Shown here: in pieces, positions 14,176 to 23,061 of the stretch
How positions within the stretch are numbered: the stretch's first letter is position 1
Layout: every line of letters starts with the position of its first letter
Assembly: GCA_900550415.1 (NCBI GenBank)
Contig: URSO01000004.1
Span: 1 to 53,104 of the forward strand
Length of the DNA: 53,104 nt
Reading direction: 5' to 3'
Source: an uncultured Collinsella sp.
GTDB lineage: Bacteria; Actinomycetota; Coriobacteriia; Coriobacteriales; Coriobacteriaceae
Notes under the pieces: generated by a model
Databases searched by the model: none
What the model was told of the DNA's origin: nothing
The model's input: only the letters and a program-made list of their open reading frames with translations
Translations under genes and position numbers: made by a program

Positions 14176-15891
14176 ATGTCGCAAAACGATCGAACTCAAC
14201 TGATTCCCGATCCGCAGCAGCCGAGCAGGCACACCGGCGGCGTTCAGTCGCCGCGTCCTATCGCGCCGAGCCGCGGTCAGCAGCGAGGTGCGGCAAACGT
14301 TTCCCAACGTCCGAACAAGCAGCATCAGCAGCGCCAGGCAAATGGCAATGCGCCCAAGCAGCCCCCCACGCACGCTCGAGGCGATCGCGGCCCCGCACGC
14401 AAACCCGCCGAGAACAATAAGTCGGGCAAAAAGACGACGCTCTTTGTCGTTCTGGGTCTTATCGTCATTGTCTATATCGTAGGCGTTGTAGCGTTTTCGC
14501 AGGTAGCCTACCCCAACACCACTATCGCCGGCGTCGATGTCTCGTTCTCCAACGCTTCGTCTGCCGCCACCAAGGTCAACTCGGCTTGGAAGCACTATAA
14601 GCTCACCGTGACAGGCGATGACTTTAGCTGGACCTATCAGCCCGAGTCCGATGAGCCCATTGTCGACGGCGAAGCTGCCGCAAAAGAGATTATCAGCCGC
14701 AACGAAGCCATTGTATGGCCGGTTCGCCTTGTAGAATCCTTAAGCGGCAAGACCAAAACAACCGCTAGCTCCAACGAAGTCGATCTTGATCAAGACGTCG
14801 ACCTGTCCATGCTCTCCGACACCTTTGACCAAAAGCAGTTTGAGAAGGATCTGGGCGCCGCCATCGACGAGTTTAACGAGGGGCGTTCGGGCGCGTTCGA
14901 GGCCAATAGCTCCTATGACGAGCAGGCCGGCAAGTTTACCGTCGAGAAGGCGCGCTCCAACGAAAAACTCAACCGCGAGCATGTCATTAAGTATGCCGAG
15001 CTCGAGCTTGCCTCGCTGGCCGAGACCGTAGATCTTTCCAAGCTCGGCAACGATGCCTATGAGCCACTCAATGGAACGCTGACCGATGATCAGATTCAGG
15101 CCGCATGCGATGCCGCCAACAACTTCTTGGGCGTCAACGTGACCCTCAAGCTCAACGGCGAGGATGCCGGCAAGGTTGATGGCAGCTCCGTGTTGCAGTG
15201 GATCAGCTTTGCCGATCCGGCCAACCCCACGCTCGATACGTCGCAGATCAGCAGCTGGGCAGCCGAGCTTGCCAACGGCTTTAATACCGTGGGCTCCACT
15301 CGCTGGTGGACGCGCGCCGATGGCAAGCAGTGCGCCGTCGAAGGCGGCGACTTTGGTTGGTCCATCGACAGCAGCTCGCTCGCCAAGCAGGTCGAAGACG
15401 CCATTAACAACAAGCAGACCGGCGAAATCGAGATCAAGTACTCCCAGAAGGCCGACACCTTTACCGCAAAGGGAGAGCCCGACTGGAAGGCAGACATCGA
15501 TGTCGATCTGTCCGAGCAGCACGCGCGCTACTACGACGAGAGCGGCAATATCGTGTGGGAGGCCAACTTTATCTCGGGAAAGCCGGGCGAGGACGCCACG
15601 CCCGAGGGCGTCTGGCAGATCAACAGCAACGACGGCGCCAGCAAACTCATCGGTGCCAAGGACCCCGAGACCGGCAAGCCCAAATACGAAAGCCCGGTTA
15701 GCTACTGGATGCCGTTTGAGGGCAACATGATCGGCTTCCACGATGCCACCTGGCAAAACGACAAGAGCTTCGATAACGCCGAGTCGTACAAGTGGTGCGG
15801 CAGCCACGGTTGCATCAACCTGCGCCTGGCCGACGCCAAGGCACTTCACGACTGCATCAAAGTCGGCCTGTGCGTGGTTGTCCACTCGTAG
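14176..15891 (+). CDS. Membrane-anchored L,D-transpeptidase (YkuD) with peptidoglycan-binding region
   Basis: Predicted to form 3-3 cross-links in peptidoglycan or attach proteins to it. A ~85-residue cytosolic Gln/Pro/Arg-rich head is followed by one transmembrane helix (TLFVVLGLIVIVYIVGVVAF). A ~330-residue extracellular region then looks like one or two PG_binding_4 domains. The C-terminal YkuD domain carries the nucleophile motif SHGCINLR (Cys546) and a His about 30 residues before it in IGFHDATW. The ATG at 14176 is ten bases from AAGGA; an ATG three codons upstream touches the ribosome site and is less likely. Total 571 aa. It has its own -10 box and does not overlap its neighbours. Confidence 0.9.
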   Translation: MSQNDRTQLIPDPQQPSRHTGGVQSPRPIAPSRGQQRGAANVSQRPNKQHQQRQANGNAPKQPPTHARGDRGPARKPAENNKSGKKTTLFVVLGLIVIVYIVGVVAFSQVAYPNTTIAGVDVSFSNASSAATKVNSAWKHYKLTVTGDDFSWTYQPESDEPIVDGEAAAKEIISRNEAIVWPVRLVESLSGKTKTTASSNEVDLDQDVDLSMLSDTFDQKQFEKDLGAAIDEFNEGRSGAFEANSSYDEQAGKFTVEKARSNEKLNREHVIKYAELELASLAETVDLSKLGNDAYEPLNGTLTDDQIQAACDAANNFLGVNVTLKLNGEDAGKVDGSSVLQWISFADPANPTLDTSQISSWAAELANGFNTVGSTRWWTRADGKQCAVEGGDFGWSIDSSSLAKQVEDAINNKQTGEIEIKYSQKADTFTAKGEPDWKADIDVDLSEQHARYYDESGNIVWEANFISGKPGEDATPEGVWQINSNDGASKLIGAKDPETGKPKYESPVSYWMPFEGNMIGFHDATWQNDKSFDNAESYKWCGSHGCINLRLADAKALHDCIKVGLCVVVHS

Positions 15892-16023
15892 TGCAACGCG
15901 CGCATTCCTACAACGTGGAGCCGCTGCGACCAATCTAACAGTTCCGAAAGAATCCGCCATATGCGCCCGCCTTACGCGACGAGCGCATATACTTATTGAG
16001 GAACTTTCTATAAAGGAGACGCT

Positions 16024-17445
16024 ATGCCGAATGTCCCCACCATCACCCCAGGCTCGGATGATGCCGAGTACACGCCCGAAGGTGCCACCGAAACGATTCC
16101 TCTGATTAAAAACGTACATGCCGACAAGCAGAGCGAACGCACGAACGATACGGCCGAAATTTCCGATGAAGAGGCGTATGCCAAGCTCAAGGCAAAACGT
16201 GCCGAACGTCGACGCAAAAAGCTGATTCGACGCGGTATTGCCGCCGGCGTCGTAGGTGCCATCGCGCTCATTGCCATTGTCGCAACCCTGGTTATCAATG
16301 CGCAGCCGCAGGGCGCTAGCGGGCCTGTGACCGACATGGTGACCGAGGGCACGTTTACCACAACGGTCGAGGCGAAAGGCCAGCTCAAACCCATTTCGTC
16401 CTCAGTGGTCTCCCCTTCTGTCGACGGTACGGTCGATTCGATCAACGTGCAGGCAGGCCAATCCGTCAACGAGGGCGACGTGCTTATGACCATTAAAAAC
16501 GACGAGCTCGATCGCAACGTTGCCGAGGCGCAGCGTGCAGTTGCAGCCGCCCAGGAAGACCTCACCAACGCGCAGAAAGCCGCCGCTGTCGCGCAGGCCA
16601 CCCCAACGACGGACGTCGATGGAGCTTCCGCAGCGGCTGGCGTCTCCGCCGCATCAGCGGACACGAACGCCGTATCGGCCGCGCAGCGCAGCCTCGCATC
16701 GGCCCAGGCAAACCTCGACCAGGCGAACGCCAAGGCCGCCAGCCGTACGGTCACGGCCCCGAGCTCGGGTAGCATCGTGGAGCTCAACGCCAAGGTGGGC
16801 GCCACGGTAACAGGCGGCATGATCATGGGCGAAAGCGATACAAGCGGCGGCAAGCAGTGCATGCAGATTGCCGACCTGTCCAAGATGAAGGTGACCGTGC
16901 AGGTGGGCGAAAAGGATATCGCCAAGATCGCCGTGGGCCAGAGCGCCAACGTGACCTATCCCGCGTTTCCCGACATCGTGAGCCAGGGCACCGTCACGGC
17001 TATCGCCTCGGTGGCAAACTCTGACTCCGGCTCCGGGAGCGGCGGCAGTGTGACCTTTAACGTCGACATCCTCATCGAAGCACCTGACAGTCGCCTTAAG
17101 CCGGGTATGACTGCCGAGGTCTCGGTAGTGACCGAGAAGCTCGACGACGTGGTTATGGTGCCGACCATGGCGCTGATGACCGAAGACGGCGAGCACTATT
17201 ACGTCAATCTGGCCACCGATTCGGAAGGCAAGAAGACGCGCCGCGTGAAGGTGACCGTCGTGACGCAAAACGACAACGAGGCTGTAGTCGGTAAGACGCA
17301 GGTCAAGCGCGACGACCAGGGCAACGAGATCAACCCAGACGTCCCGGTTACCAAGTTACGCGACGGCGACACCATCGTGACGGATACCGGCACAGGCATG
17401 ACGGCAGACGGCGGCGACAATATGTCTGCCGACGAGGGCAAGTAA
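16024..17445 (+). CDS. Efflux periplasmic-adaptor-like protein (MacA/HlyD family)
   Basis: Membrane fusion subunit that works with the ABC ATPase and permease encoded next, a Gram-positive MacAB-type exporter. A ~65-residue cytosolic head precedes one membrane helix (AAGVVGAIALIAIVATLVI). A split lipoyl domain (VVSPSVDGTVDSINVQAGQSV and TAPSSGSIVELNAKVGATV) flanks an Ala/Gln-rich coiled coil. A beta-barrel and a membrane-proximal domain follow. The gene has AAAGGAG before the ATG. Its stop overlaps the next ATG (TAATG). The exported substrate, whether peptide, antibiotic or lipid, cannot be told from sequence. Confidence 0.88.
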   Translation: MPNVPTITPGSDDAEYTPEGATETIPLIKNVHADKQSERTNDTAEISDEEAYAKLKAKRAERRRKKLIRRGIAAGVVGAIALIAIVATLVINAQPQGASGPVTDMVTEGTFTTTVEAKGQLKPISSSVVSPSVDGTVDSINVQAGQSVNEGDVLMTIKNDELDRNVAEAQRAVAAAQEDLTNAQKAAAVAQATPTTDVDGASAAAGVSAASADTNAVSAAQRSLASAQANLDQANAKAASRTVTAPSSGSIVELNAKVGATVTGGMIMGESDTSGGKQCMQIADLSKMKVTVQVGEKDIAKIAVGQSANVTYPAFPDIVSQGTVTAIASVANSDSGSGSGGSVTFNVDILIEAPDSRLKPGMTAEVSVVTEKLDDVVMVPTMALMTEDGEHYYVNLATDSEGKKTRRVKVTVVTQNDNEAVVGKTQVKRDDQGNEINPDVPVTKLRDGDTIVTDTGTGMTADGGDNMSADEGK

Positions 17446-18218
17446 TGCGTCCCGTCATCGACATCCGCAACGTGCACCGCATCTTTGAGAGCGAGGCCGG
17501 TTGCGCCCACATCCTGCACAACGTGAGCCTGGCGGTGAACCCCGGTGAGTTCGTCGCCATCACCGGCCCCTCGGGCTCGGGCAAGTCGACGCTCATGAAC
17601 ATCCTGGGCTGCCTGGACAAGCCGACGGCGGGTGATTATTTCCTGCAAGGGCTCAACGTCGCCGAGCTCGACGATGATGAGCTCACCGAGGTGCGAGCGC
17701 TGAGCATCGGCTTTGTCTTTCAGAGCTTTAATCTGCTGCCGCGCCTGACGGTGATCGAAAACGTCATGCTGCCGCTGTCCTACACCAATGTGCCGCGCAG
17801 CCAGCGCGAGATGCGCGCCGTACACGCGCTGCAGGCCGTCACGCTGCCCGTCGACCACTGGGACCACCGCATATCCGAGCTCTCGGGCGGCCAGATGCAG
17901 CGCGTCGCCATCGCGCGCGCCCTTGTCAACGATCCACCCATCATTTTGGCCGACGAGCCGACGGGCAACCTGGACTCCGCCACGGGAGCGCTCGTCATGG
18001 AAACCTTCCACAAGCTCCAGGAGCGCGGCAAAACCATCGTGCTTATCACACACGACCCCGGCATCGCCGCCGAGGCCGACCGTGCCGTGACCATCCGCGA
18101 CGGTCGCATTCACGACGGCGCGTATATTCCGCATGCACCGCGGACCCTACGCAGCGCCGTAGATAACCTGCCCATGATTTCCGCCTCCGCCAACCCGCCG
18201 AAAGGAGTGATGGCATGA
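17445..18218 (+). CDS. ABC transporter ATPase (MacB/LolD-type)
   Basis: The energy subunit of the exporter. Walker A is GPSGSGKST, the signature is LSGGQMQRVAIARAL and Walker B is IILADEPTGNLDS, followed by the H-loop ITHD. The FQSFNLLPRLTVIENVMLPLSY segment is characteristic of the MacB/LolD/FtsE subgroup. At 257 aa it has a ~30-residue C-terminal tail beyond the usual ~225. The start overlaps the adaptor stop by one base and the stop overlaps the permease start (ATGA), so the three proteins are probably made in fixed ratio. Confidence 0.94.
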   Translation: MRPVIDIRNVHRIFESEAGCAHILHNVSLAVNPGEFVAITGPSGSGKSTLMNILGCLDKPTAGDYFLQGLNVAELDDDELTEVRALSIGFVFQSFNLLPRLTVIENVMLPLSYTNVPRSQREMRAVHALQAVTLPVDHWDHRISELSGGQMQRVAIARALVNDPPIILADEPTGNLDSATGALVMETFHKLQERGKTIVLITHDPGIAAEADRAVTIRDGRIHDGAYIPHAPRTLRSAVDNLPMISASANPPKGVMA

Positions 18219-19429
18219 GCGCCCGCGATCTTATCCAGGAAGCCCTTCACTCGCTCGAGGCCAACAAGGGGCGCAGCCTGCTCACCATCCTGGGCATCGT
18301 CATCGGCATCGCCTCGGTCATTGCCATGACTTCGCTCATCGGCGGCATCCAAAACAGCTTGGTCAACAGCCTGGGCCTCAACGCAGCTCGCATGGTTCAG
18401 ATCTATTCGTCCCAAGAACTCTCTGATTCTGACGTCCAGAAGCTTAAAAAACTGGTGCCGCAGATTGAGCAGATCGGCATCGTCGATAGCGCCTATTCCG
18501 AGTACAAGGTCGGGGATAAAAGCTATACCGTCATGGCACACGGCGTCGATAGCGACATGCTCGATGCCGTGGGCGCCAGCAAGCTCATTGCGGGACGTGT
18601 CTATTCACAGGCAGAGTCTCAATCAGGCTCGCGCGTGGCGCTCATCAGCCGCGGCGGCGCCGATCAGCTTTACGGCAACGAACAGGACGCACTGGGGAAA
18701 ACCATCAAGGTGTCCAACGGCGAGGTGCAGATTGTAGGCGTGATTGATGGCGGCAGCGACTCCATGGGCTCGCTCACGCTGTATATGCCACGCGAAACCA
18801 TCTCCGGCCTGTTTGGCGACGAGAATCCTTCATTTCCCAGCGTGACGGCACTTGCCGCCGAGGGCACAGACATGGACGAGCTCTGCAAGACCATCGAGTC
18901 TAAGGTGCGCGCGATGAAGGGCATCTCGGAGGATGATGAGTACGACAGCGTATCGGCGACCTCCATGAAAAGCGCCATCGATGCACTCAACTCGTTTATG
19001 GGCGCCTTCTCGCTCATCATGGGCGCTGTCGCCAGTATCTCACTGCTTGTCGGCGGAATCGGCATTATGAATATGATGCTTACCAACGTGACTGAGCGCA
19101 TCCGCGAGATCGGTATTCGCCGTGCCTTGGGCGCCAGTCGCCGCGATATCACCGCGCAGTTTTTGGCCGAGTCCTCGGCGCTGTGCGTCACCGGTGGCCT
19201 GCTGGGTGTCCTGATTGGCTATCTGCTGGCCTGGGGCCTCGCGATGTTTGCCGCAGGATCAGGGGTTCTCAACGAGCTCGGTGCCAGTGGGGAGATCACA
19301 CCGAGCTTTTCAATCGCCACGGTGCTGCTGGCCTTCGGCGTCTCCGTCGGCATCGGCGTAATCTTTGGCTTCTACCCCGCTCGCCGCGCGGCAAAGCTCA
19401 ACCCGGTGGAGTGCCTACGCTACCAGTAA
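18215..19429 (+). CDS. ABC transporter permease (MacB/FtsX family)
   Basis: Four-helix MacB-type permease. The first helix is at residues ~20-45 (SLLTILGIVIGIASVIAMTSL), followed by a ~210-residue extracytoplasmic MacB_PCD domain. Three C-terminal helices follow, with the FtsX motif NMMLTNVTERIREIGIRRALGAS between the second and third. It ends ...FYPARRAAKLNPVECLRYQ, the usual family ending. 404 aa. Last gene of the three-gene operon. Thirteen bases after its stop the half-palindrome E' begins, followed by the B12 region. Confidence 0.94.
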   Translation: MSARDLIQEALHSLEANKGRSLLTILGIVIGIASVIAMTSLIGGIQNSLVNSLGLNAARMVQIYSSQELSDSDVQKLKKLVPQIEQIGIVDSAYSEYKVGDKSYTVMAHGVDSDMLDAVGASKLIAGRVYSQAESQSGSRVALISRGGADQLYGNEQDALGKTIKVSNGEVQIVGVIDGGSDSMGSLTLYMPRETISGLFGDENPSFPSVTALAAEGTDMDELCKTIESKVRAMKGISEDDEYDSVSATSMKSAIDALNSFMGAFSLIMGAVASISLLVGGIGIMNMMLTNVTERIREIGIRRALGASRRDITAQFLAESSALCVTGGLLGVLIGYLLAWGLAMFAAGSGVLNELGASGEITPSFSIATVLLAFGVSVGIGVIFGFYPARRAAKLNPVECLRYQ

Positions 19430-19441
19430 GCCACCACCAAC

Positions 19442-19470
19442 AAGTTGCGGCGAATTAGGGACCGTTTGGG
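19442..19470 (+). repeat. Half-copy (E') of palindromic element E at the left edge of the B12 region
   Basis: AAGTTGCGGCGAATTAGGGA at 19442 resembles the left arm of the complete palindrome at 50712-50802 (AAGTTGCGGTGAAATATGGA). No matching right arm follows. The remaining bases to 19637 change in style to the GC-rich B12 region and contain no recognisable gene; a weak AAAGGG / CCCTTT hairpin near 19560 could end cbiJ or permease transcripts. Confidence 0.5.
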
Positions 19471-19637
19471 GGTGCGGACGCCGGAAACGTAGAGATCGGC
19501 CTCGCCGAAGTCGGCCTGGGCCCGGCAGGGCCTGCGTCAGCATTGCCAAAAACGCCTATCGAAAGGGCGAATCCCTTTTGTCAGAACTACAGGAACACCT
19601 CCTCGCGGGCGGGAGGGCGCACAGGCGCAGCGAGCGC

Positions 19638-20411
19638 CTAGCGCGCGAACTCCCGTAAGAGCGCGTCTTCCACTTCCCGAAGCGAAAGGGCCCCGCTTCC
19701 CTCGGCGGGACGGGTGACCACGATGCAGCGCGCTCCCACGTCGCGCGCGGCGGCGAGCTTCTCGGCCGTGCCGCCTACGGTTCCCGAGTCCTTAGTCACA
19801 AGCCACTGGGCGCCCACCTGCCGAAGCATCGCCTCGTTGAGCTCGCGGGTGAAGGGCCCCTGCATGCCGATGACGTGCGACGGCGAAAACCCCGCGTCGA
19901 TGCACTTCGTTATAGCACCGGGCAGCGGAAGCACACGCACGAAGAAGCGCTCCGCGAAATCGGCGACGCGCGTGTAGGGAGCAAGCTCCTTGCTCCCCGT
20001 CGTGAGAAGCGCGCGACCTGGGTTCTCGGAGAGAAAGCGCGCCGCGCAGGCGATCGACGCGACCGACACGACGCCTTTGGGCAGCGCCTCGGCCGGGCGC
20101 GCAAGGCGCAGGCATCGTGCACCCACGGCGAGCGAAGCGGCCCGGATGTTGCCGCTTGCGAGCGTAGCGAAGGGGTGCGTGGCGTCGACGACGATGCGCG
20201 CGCCGGAAAGCTCGCGCTCCATGTCGGCCTCGTCGAGCCTGCTCGCATGCACCTCGATGCCCGGAAGCTCGCCCAAAAGCTCACCTCCGTACTCGGTTGC
20301 CGCGTAGGCACGGGCGGGGATGCCCGCCCCGCTCGCCCATTCGCACAGAAGACGGCCCTCGGTGGTGCCGGCGAAGATGCGCAGCGCCGGCACGGATGCG
20401 GGGGCCGTCAC
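19638..20411 (-). CDS. cbiJ: Cobalt-precorrin-6A reductase
   Basis: Reduces the macrocycle in the anaerobic B12 pathway. It opens IFAGTTEGRLL, the CobK/CbiJ nucleotide-binding start, and shows DATHPFA, TTGSKEL and GMQGPF ... LVTKDSG, all hallmarks of the family. The GTG start overlaps the cbiC stop (GTGA), giving 257 aa, the normal length. The frame stays open far upstream, but that region is the cbiC gene read in another frame. It is the last gene of the 17-gene minus-strand operon. Confidence 0.93.
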   Translation of the reverse strand: MTAPASVPALRIFAGTTEGRLLCEWASGAGIPARAYAATEYGGELLGELPGIEVHASRLDEADMERELSGARIVVDATHPFATLASGNIRAASLAVGARCLRLARPAEALPKGVVSVASIACAARFLSENPGRALLTTGSKELAPYTRVADFAERFFVRVLPLPGAITKCIDAGFSPSHVIGMQGPFTRELNEAMLRQVGAQWLVTKDSGTVGGTAEKLAAARDVGARCIVVTRPAEGSGALSLREVEDALLREFAR

Positions 20412-21049
20412 TTCGCGCCAACCGTGCGCGTGATCTGGTAGAGCAGCGCGTTCATAATGGCAGCCGCCACGGTCGAGCCGCCCTTGCGACCCCTCGCGAC
20501 GATGGCCGGCACGCGTCGCGCGAGTAGCTCCTCTTTCGCCTCGACCACGTTCACAAACCCGACCGGCACCCCAACGACGAGCGCGGGCGCGATCTTCCCC
20601 GCGTCCATGAGCTCGGCGAGGCGCAGAAGTGCTGTGGGAGCGTTGCCGACGGCCACGATGAGCGGGCCCTCGATGCCGCAAGCTTTGTCCATGCTCGCAA
20701 CGGCGCGAGTCGTGCCCGCGGCGCGCGCAGCCGCGGCGACATCAGGGTCGGCCATGTAGCACACGGCCTTGCAGCCGAGCTTCGCGAGCGCGGGCTTGCT
20801 TATGCCTGCGAGCGCCATGTTCGTGTCGGTGAGCACCGTGGCCCCTGCGCGCAGTGCGTCGAGCGCACAGTGCGCGGCGTCATGGGTAAACACGAGGGAA
20901 TCGGCGTACGAGAAGTCGGCAGTGGTGTGGATGACGCGCTTCACGACGGGCTCTTCGAGCGGCGGGAACGTGCGGCCGCCGAGCTCTTCGGTGATGATCT
21001 CGAAGCTGCGCCGCTCGATGTCGCCGGGCGCCATCTCCTTGGAATCCAT
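20408..21049 (-). CDS. cbiC: Cobalt-precorrin-8 methylmutase
   Basis: Moves the C11 methyl group to C12, making cobyrinic acid. The catalytic histidine lies in RVIHTTADFSY. DTNMALAGISK and the C-terminal VGVPVGFVNVVEAKEEL ... RKGGSTVAAAIMNAL are conserved CbiC/CobH segments. 213 aa, as usual. The ATG follows the cobO stop directly (TAGATG). Confidence 0.95.
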   Translation of the reverse strand: MDSKEMAPGDIERRSFEIITEELGGRTFPPLEEPVVKRVIHTTADFSYADSLVFTHDAAHCALDALRAGATVLTDTNMALAGISKPALAKLGCKAVCYMADPDVAAAARAAGTTRAVASMDKACGIEGPLIVAVGNAPTALLRLAELMDAGKIAPALVVGVPVGFVNVVEAKEELLARRVPAIVARGRKGGSTVAAAIMNALLYQITRTVGAK

Positions 21050-21565
21050 CTAGTACTCCACTCCTTCCCTTGCACATATCCCCTGCTCGTAGGGATGTTT
21101 CTTGCACCGCATCTCGGTTATGTAGTCGGCCTTCTCCACGATCTTGCGGGAAGGCGCGCGCCCGGTGAGCGCTACTTCGACGCCGCGCGCGGACATATCG
21201 AGCGCGCGGTCCACGAGCGCCTCGTCGACAAGCCCCTTCGAAAGCGCGTCGAGCGCCTCGTCGAGCACGAGCAGTCCCTCTTGCGCGCCCTCGAGCTCGG
21301 CAAGCGCGGAAGCGAGGTTCCCATCGTGCAGCTCGCACGTCGCGGCAAGTTCTTCCGACGTCATCGACCAGGTAAACTTGTCCGACACCTTCCCCGCGAA
21401 CACGGGCACGCCGAAATGCTCGGCGAGCAGGCGCACCTCCCCGCTTTCGCCGTCTTTCAGGAACTGCACGACGACGACGCGGCGGCCTGCAGCGAGCATG
21501 CGAAGGGCGAGGCCCATCGCCGCCGTGGTCTTGCCTTTGCCGTCGCCATGATACACGTGGATCAT
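21050..21565 (-). CDS. cobO: Cob(I)yrinic acid a,c-diamide adenosyltransferase (CobO/BtuR type)
   Basis: Attaches the upper 5'-deoxyadenosyl ligand from ATP to cobalt. The unusual P-loop HGDGKGKTTAAMGLA sits at residues 6-20, followed by VVVVQFLKDG and LLVLDEALDAL; ALTGRAPS is the conserved C-terminal loop. 171 aa fits the family (~175-200). The ATG overlaps the cbiP stop (ATGA). An open upstream extension is the cbiP gene in another frame. It precedes cbiC, although adenosylation acts later in the pathway, so gene order here does not follow reaction order. Confidence 0.95.
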   Translation of the reverse strand: MIHVYHGDGKGKTTAAMGLALRMLAAGRRVVVVQFLKDGESGEVRLLAEHFGVPVFAGKVSDKFTWSMTSEELAATCELHDGNLASALAELEGAQEGLLVLDEALDALSKGLVDEALVDRALDMSARGVEVALTGRAPSRKIVEKADYITEMRCKKHPYEQGICAREGVEY

Positions 21566-23061
21566 ACGCCCTCCTCGATAATGCGGTAGACATACTCCAT
21601 GTCGAGCGCCCCGCGCACGACGTCGGCCAGGCGGTCGAACTCGCGCGCACGGTGATCGGCCGCGGACGCCGCGCCCGCAGCACCCACGACGTTCTCGGGC
21701 AGGCCGCGCATGCGCGCGAGCGAGCGCGCGAGGGCGAGCGCCACCCCCGGTTCGTCGAACAGGCCGTGGAGATAGGTTCCGAACACGTTTCCGCAGGCCG
21801 CGCCTTCTGGTTTGCCGCCAATCGTGCCCGCAGGAGCGCAGGAGACGGTCGTTTCGCCGTCGTGAATCTCGTACCCGCGCGCCGTCATGCCGTTCCACGC
21901 CGAGAACGCGCCTTGGGCGCCCGTGATGCGCAGCTCCGACTGGGCGAGGCGCTTTTCCTCCTTGAACACCGTACTTGCAGGGATGAGCCCGAGCCCGCGC
22001 GCGGTGCCAGCGCCTTCCCTGCCGTGCGGGTCGGAAAGCTCGTCTCCCAAAAGCTGGTAGCCTCCGCATATGCCGAGCACCGGCGTGCCCGTGCCCGAAA
22101 GCGCGCGTACACAGGCCCCGATGCCGCTAGCCGCAAGCCAGCGCGCGTCGTCGAGCGTAGTCTTCGAGCCGGGAAGCACCACCAGGTCGGGTCGGCCCAG
22201 ATCGGTCGTCGAGGAAACGTAGCGCACGCCCACGCCGGGCACGCGCGAAAGCGGGTCGAAGTCGGTGAAGTTCGACAGATGCGGAAGACGCACGACGGCG
22301 ACGTCGATGACGCCGCGCGCCTCGCGGGCAGATAGGCGCGGCGCGAGCGAGTCCTCGTCGTCCAGGTCAAGCGTAAGATACGGCACGACCCCCACGACGG
22401 GAACCCCGCACATCTTCTCGAGCGGGGCCAAACCCGGGCGCAGGATTTCCACATCGCCGCGGAACTTGTTCACCACAAGCCCCCGCAAAAGCGCGCGGTC
22501 CTCGGGCGCAAGGAGCGCGACCGTGCCGTAGAGCTGGGCAAACACCCCGCCTGGGTCGATGTCGCCCGCGAGCAGCACGGGAGAGGACACGGCGCGCGCG
22601 AGCCCCATGTTGACGATGTCGTTTTCGGCAAGGTTGATTTCGGCGGGGCTGCCGGCGCCCTCGATGACGATGACGTCGTTATCCTCCGCGAGCGAATCGA
22701 ACGCCTCCAAAATCTGCGGCATGAGCGCCTTCTTTCGCGCGAAGTAGTCCCTCGCAGCGAAGGCTCCCTGCGCCTTGCCGGCCACGATGAGCTGGCTTCG
22801 GTGGCCGCTTTCGGGCTTGAGCAGGATGGGGTTCATGCGCACGTCGGGCGCGATGCCGCACGCCTCGGCCTGCATGATCTGGGCGCGCCCCATCTCGAGC
22901 CCGTCGGCCGTGACACCGCTGTTGAGTGCCATGTTCTGGCTCTTGAAGGGAGTCACGCGCAGGCCGTCCTGCGAAAGTACGCGGCACAGCCCCGCCGCAA
23001 GCAGGCTCTTCCCCGCGTTCGACATGGTGCCCTGGATCATGATGGGCTTGGCCCTACCCAC
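21562..23061 (-). CDS. cbiP: Adenosylcobyric acid synthase (glutamine-hydrolysing)
   Basis: Amidates four carboxyl groups of adenosylcobyrinic diamide using glutamine and ATP. The N-terminal dethiobiotin-synthetase-like P-loop is QGTMSNAGKSLL, with FKSQNMALNS and ...EGAGSPAEINL following. The C-terminal class-I-like glutaminase has ILGICGGYQLLG (Cys nucleophile) and GTYLHGLFD (His). The start chosen is a GTG with AAGGAGG nine bases upstream, overlapping the cobD stop and giving 499 aa, the normal length. An upstream ATG would add atypical Arg-rich sequence. Confidence 0.95.
   Translation of the reverse strand: MGRAKPIMIQGTMSNAGKSLLAAGLCRVLSQDGLRVTPFKSQNMALNSGVTADGLEMGRAQIMQAEACGIAPDVRMNPILLKPESGHRSQLIVAGKAQGAFAARDYFARKKALMPQILEAFDSLAEDNDVIVIEGAGSPAEINLAENDIVNMGLARAVSSPVLLAGDIDPGGVFAQLYGTVALLAPEDRALLRGLVVNKFRGDVEILRPGLAPLEKMCGVPVVGVVPYLTLDLDDEDSLAPRLSAREARGVIDVAVVRLPHLSNFTDFDPLSRVPGVGVRYVSSTTDLGRPDLVVLPGSKTTLDDARWLAASGIGACVRALSGTGTPVLGICGGYQLLGDELSDPHGREGAGTARGLGLIPASTVFKEEKRLAQSELRITGAQGAFSAWNGMTARGYEIHDGETTVSCAPAGTIGGKPEGAACGNVFGTYLHGLFDEPGVALALARSLARMRGLPENVVGAAGAASAADHRAREFDRLADVVRGALDMEYVYRIIEEGV

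Noticed and set aside
14740..16119. Minus-strand open frame of 459 codons over the L,D-transpeptidase and adaptor start
   Set aside because: Crosses the 3' end of one real gene and the start of another and has no domain signature.
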